Below are positions 29,865-39,069 of a DNA stretch of 64,000 bases, one piece after another. Numbering within the stretch: the first letter of the stretch is position 1; each line of letters opens with the position of its first letter. This stretch comes from Chitinophagaceae bacterium UBA1953 (lineage in GTDB: Bacteria; Bacteroidota; Bacteroidia; Chitinophagales; Chitinophagaceae): positions 239,577 through 303,576 of the forward strand of contig DDEN01000056.1 in NCBI GenBank assembly GCA_002336115.1, read 5' to 3'. The notes beneath the pieces were generated by a model. That model saw only the letters and a program-made list of their open reading frames with translations. It was not told the DNA's origin and searched no databases. A program made the position numbers and the translations under genes.

Positions 29865-31550
29865 ATGCGCACAGTTAAAAATACAAGAGAGGAAAAGAGC
29901 TTTGGCAGTTGGCCGATCTTCGTTCGCAGTGAGGTACTATTCTCTTTCTGTAGAATGGCTGTAGTTTTTTTACTTTTTATTTCCTGTGGCAAAAAGAATA
30001 AAAACGAACAGAATTTTTTCCGTTATAATGAAATGAGCGGCATCAGCTCACTTGATCCTGCATTTGCTAAAAGCCAGTCGGTGATCTGGATGGTACACCA
30101 GTTGTACAATACGCTTGTTGAAACTGACGATCAACTGCATATTATTCCATCACTTGCCAAAAGCTGGGAGGTGAGTGGCGACAGGATGAGTATTGTATTT
30201 CATTTACGCAATGATGTTTTTTTCCAGGACAATGAAGTATTTAAAGATGGGAAAGGAAGAAAGCTTATTGCCGCTGATGTGGTGTATAGTTTTCAGCGGT
30301 TGATGGATAAAAATACCGCAAGCCCCGGCGCATGGATTTTTAATAACCGTGTTGATGCGCAGAAAGGATTTATTGCAGTTAATGACAGCACTTTTAAAAT
30401 TCAGTTGCTGAAACCATTTGTACAGATACTCGGAGTACTCAGCAATGTATATTGCTCCGTTGTGCCGAAGGAAGTGGTGGAAAAATATGGAGCTGATTTC
30501 AGACGAAATCCATGTGGCAGCGGCCCATTTCAATTTAAAGCATGGGAAGAAGGACAGGCGTTGATCCTGGTAAAGAATCCGAATTATTTTGAAACTGACA
30601 GCACAGGTTACAGATTACCTTATCTCGATGGAATTAAAGTAAGTTTCCTTGACAACAAAGCAACCGAATTTCTGGAGTTTCGCCAGAAACGGCTTGATTT
30701 TATAAATGATATTGATCCTTCGTTTAAAGATGAAGTGCTGAATAAAAAAGGTGAACTGCGTGATGCGTGGAAAAATAAAATTGTACTCAACAAACATCCT
30801 TATCTCAACATTGAATACATCGGTATTCTTGTTGATTCATCAAAAGATATTGTAAAACAATCGCCACTACGTTTAAAGGCAATCAGGCAGGCCATTAATT
30901 ATGGTTTCGACAGGAAAAAGATGATGCTGTACCTGCGCAACTCAATTGGTACTGCGGCTGAAAGTGGTTTTATACCAATGGGGCTTCCCAGTTTCGATTC
31001 ATCAAAGGTGAAAGGATATTCATACAATCCGGCTAAAGCCGAAGCATTGATTAAACAGGCAGGTTTCAGTAATACAAAGGGATTGCCTGAAATTACTTTG
31101 CTTACTATTCCAATTTATGCTGATCTTGGAAGTTATATTGCCAGGCAGTTGCAGGATATTGGATTAAATGTAAAAGTAGAAGCCATGCAGAAAAGTTTAC
31201 TGCTTACACAAACAGCAAAAAGCGAAGCGTTGTTTTTTCGTGGAAGCTGGATTGCCGATTATCCCGATGCTGAAAATTACCTGAGTGTGTTTTATGGGAA
31301 AAACCCGGCACCACCCAATTATACTCGTTACAATAATCCGGCATTTGATGTTTTGTATGAACAGGCAAACAGGGAACCAAACGATTCAATCCGTTACTTG
31401 CTTTATCAGCAAATGGATCAGTTGCTGATGAACGATGCCCCGGTTGTTCCGCTTTGGTACGATATGGTGATTCATTTGGTACAGCCCGATGTGAAAAATT
31501 TTAAGCCCAATGCACTGAATTGGCTTGAGCTGAGAAGAACGAAGAAATGA
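29865..31550 (+). CDS. ABC transporter substrate-binding lipoprotein, peptide/solute family 5
   Basis: A 561-residue (or 531) SBP_bac_5 protein. The segment VVFLLFISCGKKNK is a lipobox-like signal with the Cys as lipidation site; the first 30 residues are unusual, and an internal ATG at 29955 would give a shorter, leaner signal peptide, so the start is uncertain. Body: LDPAFAKSQSVIWMVHQLYNTLVETD, LAKSWEVSGD, FHLRNDVFFQDN, ADVVYSFQRLMD, NPCGSGPFQFKAWEEG, the classical family order. It binds oligopeptides or similar solutes in the periplasm. No permease or ATPase genes are nearby. Confidence 0.88.
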   Translation: MRTVKNTREEKSFGSWPIFVRSEVLFSFCRMAVVFLLFISCGKKNKNEQNFFRYNEMSGISSLDPAFAKSQSVIWMVHQLYNTLVETDDQLHIIPSLAKSWEVSGDRMSIVFHLRNDVFFQDNEVFKDGKGRKLIAADVVYSFQRLMDKNTASPGAWIFNNRVDAQKGFIAVNDSTFKIQLLKPFVQILGVLSNVYCSVVPKEVVEKYGADFRRNPCGSGPFQFKAWEEGQALILVKNPNYFETDSTGYRLPYLDGIKVSFLDNKATEFLEFRQKRLDFINDIDPSFKDEVLNKKGELRDAWKNKIVLNKHPYLNIEYIGILVDSSKDIVKQSPLRLKAIRQAINYGFDRKKMMLYLRNSIGTAAESGFIPMGLPSFDSSKVKGYSYNPAKAEALIKQAGFSNTKGLPEITLLTIPIYADLGSYIARQLQDIGLNVKVEAMQKSLLLTQTAKSEALFFRGSWIADYPDAENYLSVFYGKNPAPPNYTRYNNPAFDVLYEQANREPNDSIRYLLYQQMDQLLMNDAPVVPLWYDMVIHLVQPDVKNFKPNALNWLELRRTKK

Positions 31551-31576
31551 AAAGTTGAAAGTAGAAAATTGAAAAT

Positions 31577-31617
31577 GGAAAGTGAGTTTACGATTCACGA
31601 TTCATCATTCACTTTCC
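31577..31617. repeat. Inverted repeat between the solute-binding gene and pyrF
   Basis: Arms GGAAAGTGA and TCACTTTCC around a 23-bp centre with ACGATTCACGATTCATC. It lies just after the previous gene and may end its transcript. Confidence 0.6.
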
Positions 31618-31618
31618 C

Positions 31619-31644
31619 AATTCGTGTAATTCGTCCTAATTCGT
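31619..31644. repeat. Dispersed AATTCG repeat, copy 2
   Basis: AATTCGTGTAATTCGTCC then TAATTCGT; matches the copy at 14519-14544 (opposite strand) except for one inserted T. Confidence 0.7.
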
Positions 31645-31666
31645 GTTATAAATTACTCTCTTTCTT

Positions 31667-31674
31667 TACCTTCG
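31667..31674 (+). promoter_or_regulatory. -7 promoter box of pyrF
   Basis: TACCTTCG, one base off TAnnTTTG, 4 bp before the pyrF ATG; a start here would give a nearly leaderless mRNA. -33 element unclear. Confidence 0.4.
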
Positions 31675-31678
31675 CCAC

Positions 31679-32509
31679 ATGACAAGAAATCAACTCATTG
31701 AACAAATTTTTTCAAAAAAAACGTATTTGTGTGTTGGGCTTGATACGGACATTACCAAGATTCCGGCTCACCTGCAAACTCATCCCGATGCAATTTTTGA
31801 ATTCAATAAAGCCATCATTGATGCCACTAAGGATTCTTGTGTGAGTTATAAAATTAATACAGCTTTTTATGAAGCAATGGGTTTGAAAGGTTGGGATGCC
31901 ATGCAACGTACTGCTGAATATATTCCTGCCACTCACTTTAAAATTGCAGATGCAAAGCGAGGTGATATTGGGAATACTTCATCACAATATGCAAAAGCTT
32001 TTTTTGAAACGATGAATTTTGATGCTGTTACAGTTGCCCCTTATATGGGTGAAGATAGTGTGCGGCCTTTTCTTGAGTATGAAGGCAAATGGGCCATTGT
32101 GCTCGGATTAACATCCAACAAAGGGGCAAATGATTTTGAATTGAAACAACTGGTTAGTGGTAACGGGGAGGAGTATCTGCGTCCGCAGTATTTGTATGAA
32201 AGAGTGCTGAATACTGTTGCAAAATGGGGCACAACAGATAATCTGATGTTTGTTGTTGGCGCAACCCAACCTGAAGAATTTGTAAACATCCGATCAATTG
32301 TTCCTGATCATTTTCTGCTTGTTCCTGGTGTTGGTGCACAAGGTGGAAGTCTGAAAGATATTTCTGAAAAAGCGGCAAATAAAGATTGTAGTTTGCTGGT
32401 GAATGCAAGTCGTGCAGTTATTTATGCCAGCGAGGGTGAAAATTTTGCTGAGGAGGCAAATGCAATTGCAAAGGAATATCAATATGAAATGAATGGCTAC
32501 CTGAAATAA
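31679..32509 (+). CDS. pyrF: Orotidine 5'-phosphate decarboxylase
   Basis: A 276-residue OMP decarboxylase of the longer bacterial type, last step of UMP synthesis. LCVGLDTDITKIP is the first substrate strand, the catalytic Lys-Asp array is in FKIADAKRGDIGNTS (DAKRGD), and FLLVPGVGAQGGSL is the phosphate loop. The single gene is separated from its neighbours by repeat-filled spacers. Start as annotated gives the standard N-terminus MTRNQLIEQIF. Confidence 0.95.
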   Translation: MTRNQLIEQIFSKKTYLCVGLDTDITKIPAHLQTHPDAIFEFNKAIIDATKDSCVSYKINTAFYEAMGLKGWDAMQRTAEYIPATHFKIADAKRGDIGNTSSQYAKAFFETMNFDAVTVAPYMGEDSVRPFLEYEGKWAIVLGLTSNKGANDFELKQLVSGNGEEYLRPQYLYERVLNTVAKWGTTDNLMFVVGATQPEEFVNIRSIVPDHFLLVPGVGAQGGSLKDISEKAANKDCSLLVNASRAVIYASEGENFAEEANAIAKEYQYEMNGYLK

Positions 32510-32630
32510 AACTGTTTAAAAGATTAATTTTTTTATCAGCAACAATTTCCCGTTCGTATATTTAAGCTCCTGTGATCTCTTGATAAATACATCAATTGCA
32601 TTACTTCATTATTGAAAAAAATGATAAGCC

Positions 32631-33815
32631 ATGCCAGTTAAACAAGACCTTTTTCAAAGTCCCGATTATTTTTTGGTAGATGAATTGTTAACAGAAGAGC
32701 ATCTCATGATACGAGATGCTGTGCGTACGTATGTAAAAAAGGAAATTTCCCCGATTATTGAAGAATATGCACAACGTGCAGAATTCCCGGAACAGATTGT
32801 AAAGCAGTTGGGAGAAATGGGATGTTTTGGACCGACGGTACCAGAGCAATATGGAGGAGGTGGTTTAGATTATATCAGTTATGGTTTAATGATGCAGGAA
32901 CTGGAACGTGGCGATAGTGGTGTGCGTTCAACTGCAAGTGTGCAGGGATCTCTGGTAATGTTCCCGATTTATGCTTACGGAAATGAAGAGCAGCGGAATA
33001 AATATCTGCCCAAACTTGCAAGTGGTGAATGGCTCGGTTGCTTTGGATTAACTGAACCGAATCATGGCAGCGATCCTTCCAGTATCCTTACTACAATTAA
33101 GGATGCTGGCGATCATGTTATTCTCAACGGTGCAAAAATGTGGATCAGCAATGCACCTTTTGCACAGGTGGCAGTTGTATGGGCGAAAGATGAAGCAGGA
33201 GTTGTTAGAGGTTTGATTGTTGAACGTGGTATGGAAGGATTTACAACACCAACAACACATGGTAAATGGAGTTTACGTGCAAGCGCAACCGGCGAACTGG
33301 TGTTTGACAATGTTAAAGTGCCAAAGGAAAATATTCTTCCCAATGTTCAGGGAATGAAAGGCCCGTTGAGTTGTTTAACCAAAGCCCGTTATGGAATTGC
33401 ATGGGGAGTAATTGGTGCGGCAATGGATTGCTATGATACGGCCTTGCGTTACAGTAAAGAGCGTATTCAGTTTGGTAAACCAATTGGTGCGTTTCAGTTA
33501 CAACAAAAGAAACTTGCAGAAATGATTACAGAAATTACCAAGGCTCAACTGCTTAACTGGCGCTTAGGTGTGTTGATGAATGAAGGAAAGGCAACGGCAC
33601 AGCAGGTAAGTATGGCTAAACGCAACAGTTGTGAAATAGCAACGAATATTTGTCGTGACGCAAGGCAGATGCTTGGCGGCATGGGTATTACAGGCGAGTA
33701 CCCGATTATGCGGCACATGATGAATTTAGAAAGTGTGATTACTTACGAGGGAACACATGACATTCATTTGCTGATTACCGGACTGGATGTGACAGGGTTT
33801 AATGCGTTTAAATAA
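32631..33815 (+). CDS. Acyl-CoA dehydrogenase, glutaryl-CoA dehydrogenase type
   Basis: A 394-residue FAD-dependent acyl-CoA dehydrogenase. WLGCFGLTEPNHGSDPSS is the FAD-binding signature 1, RQMLGGMGITGEYPIMRHMMN signature 2, and the catalytic Glu is in TYEGTHDIHLL, placed near the C-terminus as in glutaryl-CoA dehydrogenases (YEGTHDIH). This suggests oxidative decarboxylation of glutaryl-CoA in lysine or tryptophan breakdown. Substrate choice is inferred from motif style only. Confidence 0.9.
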   Translation: MPVKQDLFQSPDYFLVDELLTEEHLMIRDAVRTYVKKEISPIIEEYAQRAEFPEQIVKQLGEMGCFGPTVPEQYGGGGLDYISYGLMMQELERGDSGVRSTASVQGSLVMFPIYAYGNEEQRNKYLPKLASGEWLGCFGLTEPNHGSDPSSILTTIKDAGDHVILNGAKMWISNAPFAQVAVVWAKDEAGVVRGLIVERGMEGFTTPTTHGKWSLRASATGELVFDNVKVPKENILPNVQGMKGPLSCLTKARYGIAWGVIGAAMDCYDTALRYSKERIQFGKPIGAFQLQQKKLAEMITEITKAQLLNWRLGVLMNEGKATAQQVSMAKRNSCEIATNICRDARQMLGGMGITGEYPIMRHMMNLESVITYEGTHDIHLLITGLDVTGFNAFK

Positions 33816-33824
33816 TATTCATTG

Positions 33825-34124
33825 ATGAACATACATCCCAGGTTATTTCAGCATACATTTTATCATTTTATTTTTTCTTTCTTATTTTTCTGTTGTATCA
33901 AATGGTTTATTAATAGTGATGAACAATTTGTTGCTAATTTTTTTGGCTACTTCGTTTGTCTGGGTGTTTTTGCATTTATTGGTCCGGCACTTAACTCAAC
34001 AAAAACAAAAGAAGAAATTGGATCAGATAAATATGTAATTGGAACTTGGGTTATTTTATTTATAAATATTTTTGTTCCCTTATTATCCATTGCGGCTGCT
34101 AATCATGTTTTTTCGATAACATAA
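33825..34124 (+). CDS. Small membrane protein, unknown
   Basis: A 99-residue very hydrophobic protein with about three transmembrane segments (HFIFSFLFFCCIKW, FFGYFVCLGVFAFIGPAL, WVILFINIFVPLLSIAAA). ATG at 33825 is preferred to the in-frame TTG one codon upstream. It follows the dehydrogenase by 9 bp and might be co-transcribed. I do not recognise a family. Confidence 0.6.
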   Translation: MNIHPRLFQHTFYHFIFSFLFFCCIKWFINSDEQFVANFFGYFVCLGVFAFIGPALNSTKTKEEIGSDKYVIGTWVILFINIFVPLLSIAAANHVFSIT

Positions 34125-34168
34125 TTATTTGCAACATCATACAGATAGTAAATGCAATTTGAAGCTTT

Positions 34169-34825
34169 TTATAAACTTTTTAATAGTTCATCTGAAAATT
34201 CGCTCAACTCTTTTAACTGAATATCTGCTGCTCCCCATTTTGGATTTGTTTGTTCTGTAACCGCAGGCACAACCACGCATTTCATTCTTGCAGCTTTGGC
34301 AGCAATCATGCCATTGAACGAATCTTCAAATACAATACATTCCATCGGGCGTACCTGCAAATCTTTTACGCAGTTCAAAAAAACCATTGGGTGAGGTTTA
34401 CCGTAAGCTAAATGCTCGGCAGATGTAATAGCATTAAATACAAAGCCGGTGTTTAGTTTTTTTATAACCACATCAACTAAAGCAAGTGGAGATGATGTTG
34501 CTATAGCAATTTTGAACTGCTGTTTCCTGAAGAAATCAAAAATGTAATTCACTCCGGGAAATATAACGCCCCTTTCATCAATTTTTTCAATTGATTTTTT
34601 GATGATGGTGGAAGTTGCTTCAGGTGCGTGTTCCATTGAAATACCAAAAATGTGAAACCAGTGCTCAATCCATTCTTCTGTTCTTAAACCGGTTGAAGTA
34701 TGATATTGTTCAATCGTAAGCTCAATATCAAATTTCCGGAGCGTTTCAATTCCTGCCTCCTGCCACAAAGGTTCGCTGTCGATGAGCAAACCATCCATGT
34801 CAAAAATTGCTGCTTTATAATTCAT
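34169..34825 (-). CDS. HAD-superfamily sugar-phosphate phosphatase
   Basis: A 218-residue HAD hydrolase with the beta-phosphoglucomutase/YniC-type alpha cap. Motif I is FDMDGLLIDSEPLW (nucleophile DxD), motif II IATSSP, the Lys is in AYGKPHP, and motif IV is VFEDSFNGMIAAKAA. Close in style to hexitol-phosphatase/2-deoxyglucose-6-phosphatase enzymes. The substrate is not certain. Confidence 0.9.
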   Translation of the reverse strand: MNYKAAIFDMDGLLIDSEPLWQEAGIETLRKFDIELTIEQYHTSTGLRTEEWIEHWFHIFGISMEHAPEATSTIIKKSIEKIDERGVIFPGVNYIFDFFRKQQFKIAIATSSPLALVDVVIKKLNTGFVFNAITSAEHLAYGKPHPMVFLNCVKDLQVRPMECIVFEDSFNGMIAAKAARMKCVVVPAVTEQTNPKWGAADIQLKELSEFSDELLKSL

Positions 34826-34864
34826 TGTTGCAAACTTTCAAAAGAAAGGTCAATTATCAAAATT

Positions 34865-35605
34865 TTATTGCAAAGCAAAAACAATGGTTACAGTAAAACG
34901 CAAGCGTATTTTTTTGAAATTAATTCCTTCGCTGCCATCACCTTGCACATCTCCATAGCCTATTGCATCTTTTCGTGCTGCATAATTGGATGTTTTATAT
35001 TGAGTACTTGTCTGATACTGATAATCTTCTGCAGGCTCATCAATTTTTATTGCTTGTCCCAGTTTTTCTCCAATTGCTTCTGTTAAGTAATTGCCTTTTT
35101 CTTTTGCAGCTTTCACTGCTGTAATTTTCAACTGTTTACGATAATCAGTCATTTTACTGTGCCATGTTCTTACAATTCTGAAGTTGGAAGTAGCATCATC
35201 ATTAAGCCGTTTAATCAGGTCTTCCATCTTTGCAGATGAATTGAATTTTACCTGGTATGAAATAGTTGCAAAAAGATCCGGTTCATTCTTCTTTATACGC
35301 CACCAGTTGATTGAGTTGATTCCTTCATATGATGCAATACTGATAACAGAGTCGGGTAACCCTGCTTCTCTGCAGCTATTCAGGAAATTCGTTTTGATTA
35401 TTTCTAAATCAACTTTATCACCCCCTCTCTTTTTATATTCTCTCAGATCAACTTGTACATAAATTTCATCAGGAATAATTTCCATTTCAGAACTTCCTGT
35501 TACTGTGATGGTTTTGGGAAATGGATTACATTGAGGTTGTTGCTGTGAGAAGGAAAAAAAATTGATGAAAATTAACATGGGAAGCAGTAATGCAAGCTTT
35601 TTCAT
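34865..35605 (-). CDS. SIMPL domain-containing exported protein (DUF541)
   Basis: A 246-residue protein with a signal peptide (cleaved near SQQQ). TITVTGSSEMEIIPDEIYVQVDL opens the SIMPL/DUF541 domain, followed by SYQVKFNSSAKMEDLIKRLND and the KITAVKAAKEKGNYLTEAIGEKLG segment, all typical. Periplasmic or envelope associated; biological role is poorly known in this family. Confidence 0.9.
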   Translation of the reverse strand: MKKLALLLPMLIFINFFSFSQQQPQCNPFPKTITVTGSSEMEIIPDEIYVQVDLREYKKRGGDKVDLEIIKTNFLNSCREAGLPDSVISIASYEGINSINWWRIKKNEPDLFATISYQVKFNSSAKMEDLIKRLNDDATSNFRIVRTWHSKMTDYRKQLKITAVKAAKEKGNYLTEAIGEKLGQAIKIDEPAEDYQYQTSTQYKTSNYAARKDAIGYGDVQGDGSEGINFKKIRLRFTVTIVFALQ

Positions 35606-35704
35606 AATAATGTTTTTTGGTTATATAAGAAACATGAAAATTAATGCCCAATATGTTACCAAATTGTTATCTTGCAAAACAGACTCGAACAGACAATCAA
35701 CATT

Positions 35705-36475
35705 ATGTCATCTTTACAAAAGCGAATTAAAGATTTTAATATCGTACGGAGGTTTATTTACGCCACCGTTGGACTGGCAACTTATCCCGGTATTGCTCTT
35801 GTAAACCGGCTGAAAGTAAATGGTGCTGAAAAGCTGAAAAATCTTCCCAAAAAGAATGTGTTATTTGTCAGCAATCATCAAACGTATTTTGCCGATGTAA
35901 TGACCTTCCTTCATATTTTCTTTGCAGCAAAATGGGGTAAATATAAAGGTGTGGGTATTCCTTATTACCTGCTTAATCCTATAACAAAAATATATTATGT
36001 TGCTGCTGCTGAAACCATGAAGGATAGCTGGCTTACCCGTTTGTTTGCCGCAGCAGGCGCAATTACTGTAAAACGTACCTGGCGTGCCGAAGGACAGGAA
36101 GTAAGACGTGGACTTGATCCTGGCGATACTCGTAAAATTGCAAGAGCTTTGGATGATAGCTGGGTGATTACTTTCCCACAAGGAACAACAAAACCATTTG
36201 CTCCGGGTCGTAAAGGAACAGCTTACATCATTAAGCAGAATCAGCCGATTGTGGTGCCAATTGTAATCAGTGGATTCTGGCGTGCCTTTAACAAAAAAGG
36301 ACTGAAGTTTAAGAAAAAAGGCACATTGCTTTCGGTAACAATTAAAGACCCGCTGGAAATAGATTATAATGCGCCAGTCGAAGAAATTCTTGACCAGGTA
36401 ATGGATGCAATTGAGCAGAGTAAAAAATACATGCTTAAAAGCAAGCATCATTTAATGACGTTGGTTGATAAATGA
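35705..36475 (+). CDS. 1-acylglycerol-3-phosphate O-acyltransferase (PlsC family)
   Basis: A 256-residue membrane-associated acyltransferase of phospholipid synthesis. Block I reads FVSNHQTYFADVMTF: the spacing between His and Asp is HX5D instead of the usual HX4D. Block II includes GAITVKRTW, block III FPQGTTKPF in place of FPEGTR, block IV VVPIVISGF. These variations recur in a Bacteroidota PlsC branch as far as I recall, so activity is still expected. Start at 35705 (MSSLQKRIKDF) is more likely than the upstream codon. Confidence 0.87.
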   Translation: MSSLQKRIKDFNIVRRFIYATVGLATYPGIALVNRLKVNGAEKLKNLPKKNVLFVSNHQTYFADVMTFLHIFFAAKWGKYKGVGIPYYLLNPITKIYYVAAAETMKDSWLTRLFAAAGAITVKRTWRAEGQEVRRGLDPGDTRKIARALDDSWVITFPQGTTKPFAPGRKGTAYIIKQNQPIVVPIVISGFWRAFNKKGLKFKKKGTLLSVTIKDPLEIDYNAPVEEILDQVMDAIEQSKKYMLKSKHHLMTLVDK

Positions 36476-36489
36476 CTTACTGATTTATA

Positions 36490-36522
36490 AAAGAAAGGGT
36501 GAACATTGTTCACCCTTTCTTT
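36490..36522. terminator. Bidirectional terminator between PlsC-type and ThuA genes
   Basis: Near-perfect 33-bp palindrome with arms AAAGAAAGGGTGAACA and its complement around one central T; A and T runs at the feet allow function on both strands, and it lies between two convergent genes. Confidence 0.9.
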
Positions 36523-36537
36523 ATAATCTTTCTTGTT

Positions 36538-37257
36538 TTATTTCCCCATTGCATATTTTATTCCACCAAGAATATGTTTCAGAAATAATTCTTCCTTGTA
36601 AGATTCTTCTGTATGGCCCAATGCTGTATAAAAGGCTCTGCCTCCATCAAATTCATGATACCACGACATTGGATGATTGTTATTTTCTGTTCCTCCCTCA
36701 TAACTTTTTTCATCAATCAGGAGCAAGGTTTTTACTTCTGCATTTCTGTTTTTGAAATTATACCATTCGTCAAATCTTTTCCATTGCTGCGGAAGAAAAT
36801 CAGTTGATAGATGGTTATTGTCCACTACAAGTAACGTGGCATTTTGTGGTTTTGGATGGCTGGAGAAATTAGCCCCAACCAGCCTGCAAAACCAGGGCCA
36901 ATCATATTCGGTATCAGTTGCTGAATGAATACCTACAAATCCTTTTCCCGACTGAATATATTTTTCAAAAGCGGCTTGTTGTTCACTGTTTAATATATCA
37001 CCCGTGGTATTCAGGAAAACTACAGCAGCATATTGCTTTAATGTTTTACTTGTGAAATAAGCAGCATTTTCTGTTGTATCAGCAATGAAATTGTTTTCTT
37101 TTGCCAATTTTAGAATAGCTTCTTTTCCCTGTTTAATTGAACTATGTCTAAATCCGGCAGTTTTTGAAAACACAAGAATTCTTTTCGTTTTTGGCTTAAA
37201 TGTCCATGAAAAGGAGAAAGGAATAACAATCATAACTAATAGAAGCAATTTTGTCAT
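36538..37257 (-). CDS. ThuA domain-containing secreted protein
   Basis: A 239-residue protein with an N-terminal signal peptide, ThuA-like (class I glutamine-amidotransferase-like fold). RILVFSKTAGFRHSSI, YAAVVFLNTTGDIL, GFVGIHSATDTEYDW, HPMSWYHEFDGGRAFYTALGHTEESY and LGGIKYAMG are the standard blocks. The family is linked to sugar metabolism (trehalose, glycan derivatives); no catalytic reaction is established. It is followed upstream by a carboxypeptidase gene in the same direction. Confidence 0.9.
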   Translation of the reverse strand: MTKLLLLVMIVIPFSFSWTFKPKTKRILVFSKTAGFRHSSIKQGKEAILKLAKENNFIADTTENAAYFTSKTLKQYAAVVFLNTTGDILNSEQQAAFEKYIQSGKGFVGIHSATDTEYDWPWFCRLVGANFSSHPKPQNATLLVVDNNHLSTDFLPQQWKRFDEWYNFKNRNAEVKTLLLIDEKSYEGGTENNNHPMSWYHEFDGGRAFYTALGHTEESYKEELFLKHILGGIKYAMGK

Positions 37258-37271
37258 AATATTTTTTGAAA

Positions 37272-38996
37272 TTACTTTATTCTGTACACAGGATATTTCA
37301 AATGATCCGGTTCGTAATAAGGCGAGTTCTGGAAAACAAAATTGAGTTGTGCGGCTCCGTTTTTTGCAAAAGCTGAATCAACTGACTTTCGTTGTTCTAA
37401 TTTTTCTTTCACTGCAGGATTTTGTTTTAAAAACTCGTCGGCAGTTTCTTCAAATACATAGCTGCTGTATCCTTCTTTGGCACCAAGTATTCCATCAAAA
37501 AAATCCCAGGCAAAATAACTGTCTTCTGCCGTTGGTTCCAGTACTTCCATCAGGAAATGGTTGCCGGGCTGATTCATCGGTATCAGCCAGTCACCCTTTC
37601 TGAATTTAATATTTCTTACAACCTTACTTGTCTTTACTTCACTGTTGTAGTGATGTGCTTCATAAGGTTTGTTGCCACTCTTAAAATCTTCAATACGATA
37701 AACCTCCACTTCGATAGTTGTATCTTTTGTTAACTGCTTCATGGAAATTTTATTTGCTTTCAACAGATCAGTGATTTTCCACCAACCTTGCGGAATTACA
37801 TAAGCAGTTGGCTTTTCAATAAATATTCTTGGTTCGTAGTAGTTGAAAAATTTTACTTTTTTTTCATATGGTTTTGTACGATCGTAATAGAGGCGTGGCT
37901 GACCTGAAAAATTACTGGGCTTGTAACCACTTTCAAAACCCTTAAATGTTATTTCAGTAAACTTGTTTTTATTCACTGCAAAATCAAACGCAAATTGTTT
38001 TTGGGTGAGCTGATTTTTTTGTTGTTGCTGACGTTTTTCTTTAATAGTTTTTTGATTGGAAGCAGCAAAATCAATAAATGTTTCCATCAGTTTGTACGTA
38101 GCATCTACACGTTGCACATAAGGCTTCAGCATGTGCGTTTCCGGTACAAAAGCAAAAACATTCCATGTTGCGGCATAACCGCTACTATAACGTGGACTGT
38201 CCCAGAATTCAGTCCAACCATTATCAGGAGTATTGCCGAAGTGATTAACATATGGTACAAGATCATAACCTCTTTCTTTCATGCCTTTGTACAAAGCGGG
38301 TTCAAAAACCTGGTTCAGATATTCGCCCATTACTCCGCCTAATTTATCATGCTGAGTAGTAAGTAAAGTCATTACATGTTGGTAGTCGGCACCATTGCTT
38401 ACATGGTTATCAATGAAAATATCGGGTTGAACAAAATGGAAAACTTCAGCAAAGCTTTTTGCTTCTTTTGAATCACTTTTAATAAAATCTCTGTTCAGAT
38501 CAAGGTTTTGCGAATTGCCACGAAAACCTTTTTCAACCGGGCCATTCTGATCAATCCTGTAATTCACTGAACGGTTTAAAGCCCCGCCAATATTATAAAC
38601 AGGAATAATTGCAAGCACAACATTTGCCGGTAACAGTTTCTTTCCGGCAACAATATCTTTTACCAAACCAATACTTGCATCAATCCCATCGGGTTCGCCC
38701 GGGTGAATACCATTGTTGATGAGAATAACAATTTTATTTTTTTGCTGCCATTGTTTAGGTGAAAATGTTTTATCACTGCTTACAAGAACAAGATGCAACG
38801 GAAAGCCGGCATCTGTAGGTCCCATTGTCAGCATTGTTACATTAGGCGAAAGTTTATCTAATTGCTGATAAGCCGCAATTGCTTCGTAATAGGTTACTGA
38901 TTCTTTTCCTTTGGAAGTTTCAAAACGTGTAACGGGGAGCTGTGCAAAGCTTACTGAAAGAGAAAAAAGTAAAATAATAGTAACTGTTTTTTTCAT
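37272..38996 (-). CDS. M14 family zinc carboxypeptidase
   Basis: A 574-residue exported peptidase. Signal peptide MKKTVTIILLFSLSVSFAQ from ATG at 38996; the longer ORF start at 39020 adds residues before it. Zinc ligands His98 and Glu101 are in NNGIHPGEPDG and the third His is in DIFIDNHVSNGADYQH; the C-terminal region has the long Bacteroidota extension. Likely acts in the periplasm on C-terminal residues or peptide cross-links. Only 14 bp separate it from the ThuA gene. Confidence 0.9.
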   Translation of the reverse strand: MKKTVTIILLFSLSVSFAQLPVTRFETSKGKESVTYYEAIAAYQQLDKLSPNVTMLTMGPTDAGFPLHLVLVSSDKTFSPKQWQQKNKIVILINNGIHPGEPDGIDASIGLVKDIVAGKKLLPANVVLAIIPVYNIGGALNRSVNYRIDQNGPVEKGFRGNSQNLDLNRDFIKSDSKEAKSFAEVFHFVQPDIFIDNHVSNGADYQHVMTLLTTQHDKLGGVMGEYLNQVFEPALYKGMKERGYDLVPYVNHFGNTPDNGWTEFWDSPRYSSGYAATWNVFAFVPETHMLKPYVQRVDATYKLMETFIDFAASNQKTIKEKRQQQQKNQLTQKQFAFDFAVNKNKFTEITFKGFESGYKPSNFSGQPRLYYDRTKPYEKKVKFFNYYEPRIFIEKPTAYVIPQGWWKITDLLKANKISMKQLTKDTTIEVEVYRIEDFKSGNKPYEAHHYNSEVKTSKVVRNIKFRKGDWLIPMNQPGNHFLMEVLEPTAEDSYFAWDFFDGILGAKEGYSSYVFEETADEFLKQNPAVKEKLEQRKSVDSAFAKNGAAQLNFVFQNSPYYEPDHLKYPVYRIK

Positions 38997-39017
38997 ACTG
39001 TAAAATAAAGAGAAAAG

Positions 39018-39048
39018 CAAAAGAGACTGTTTAAAACAGCCTCTTTTA
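39018..39048 (-). terminator. Terminator of the endonuclease I gene
   Basis: Hairpin AAAGAGACTGTTT / AAACAGCCTCTTT with one mismatch; on the minus strand a T-rich stretch follows. It sits 22 bp after the stop of the T9SS nuclease gene. Confidence 0.8.
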
Positions 39049-39069
39049 TATAATCGGTTCAGGTGACAA

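Noticed and set aside
30204..30533. 109-residue minus-strand ORF
   Set aside because: Shadow of the solute-binding lipoprotein gene.
35861..36451. 196-residue minus-strand ORF
   Set aside because: Antisense to the PlsC-type acyltransferase, whose motifs are clear; no recognisable protein in the opposite frame.
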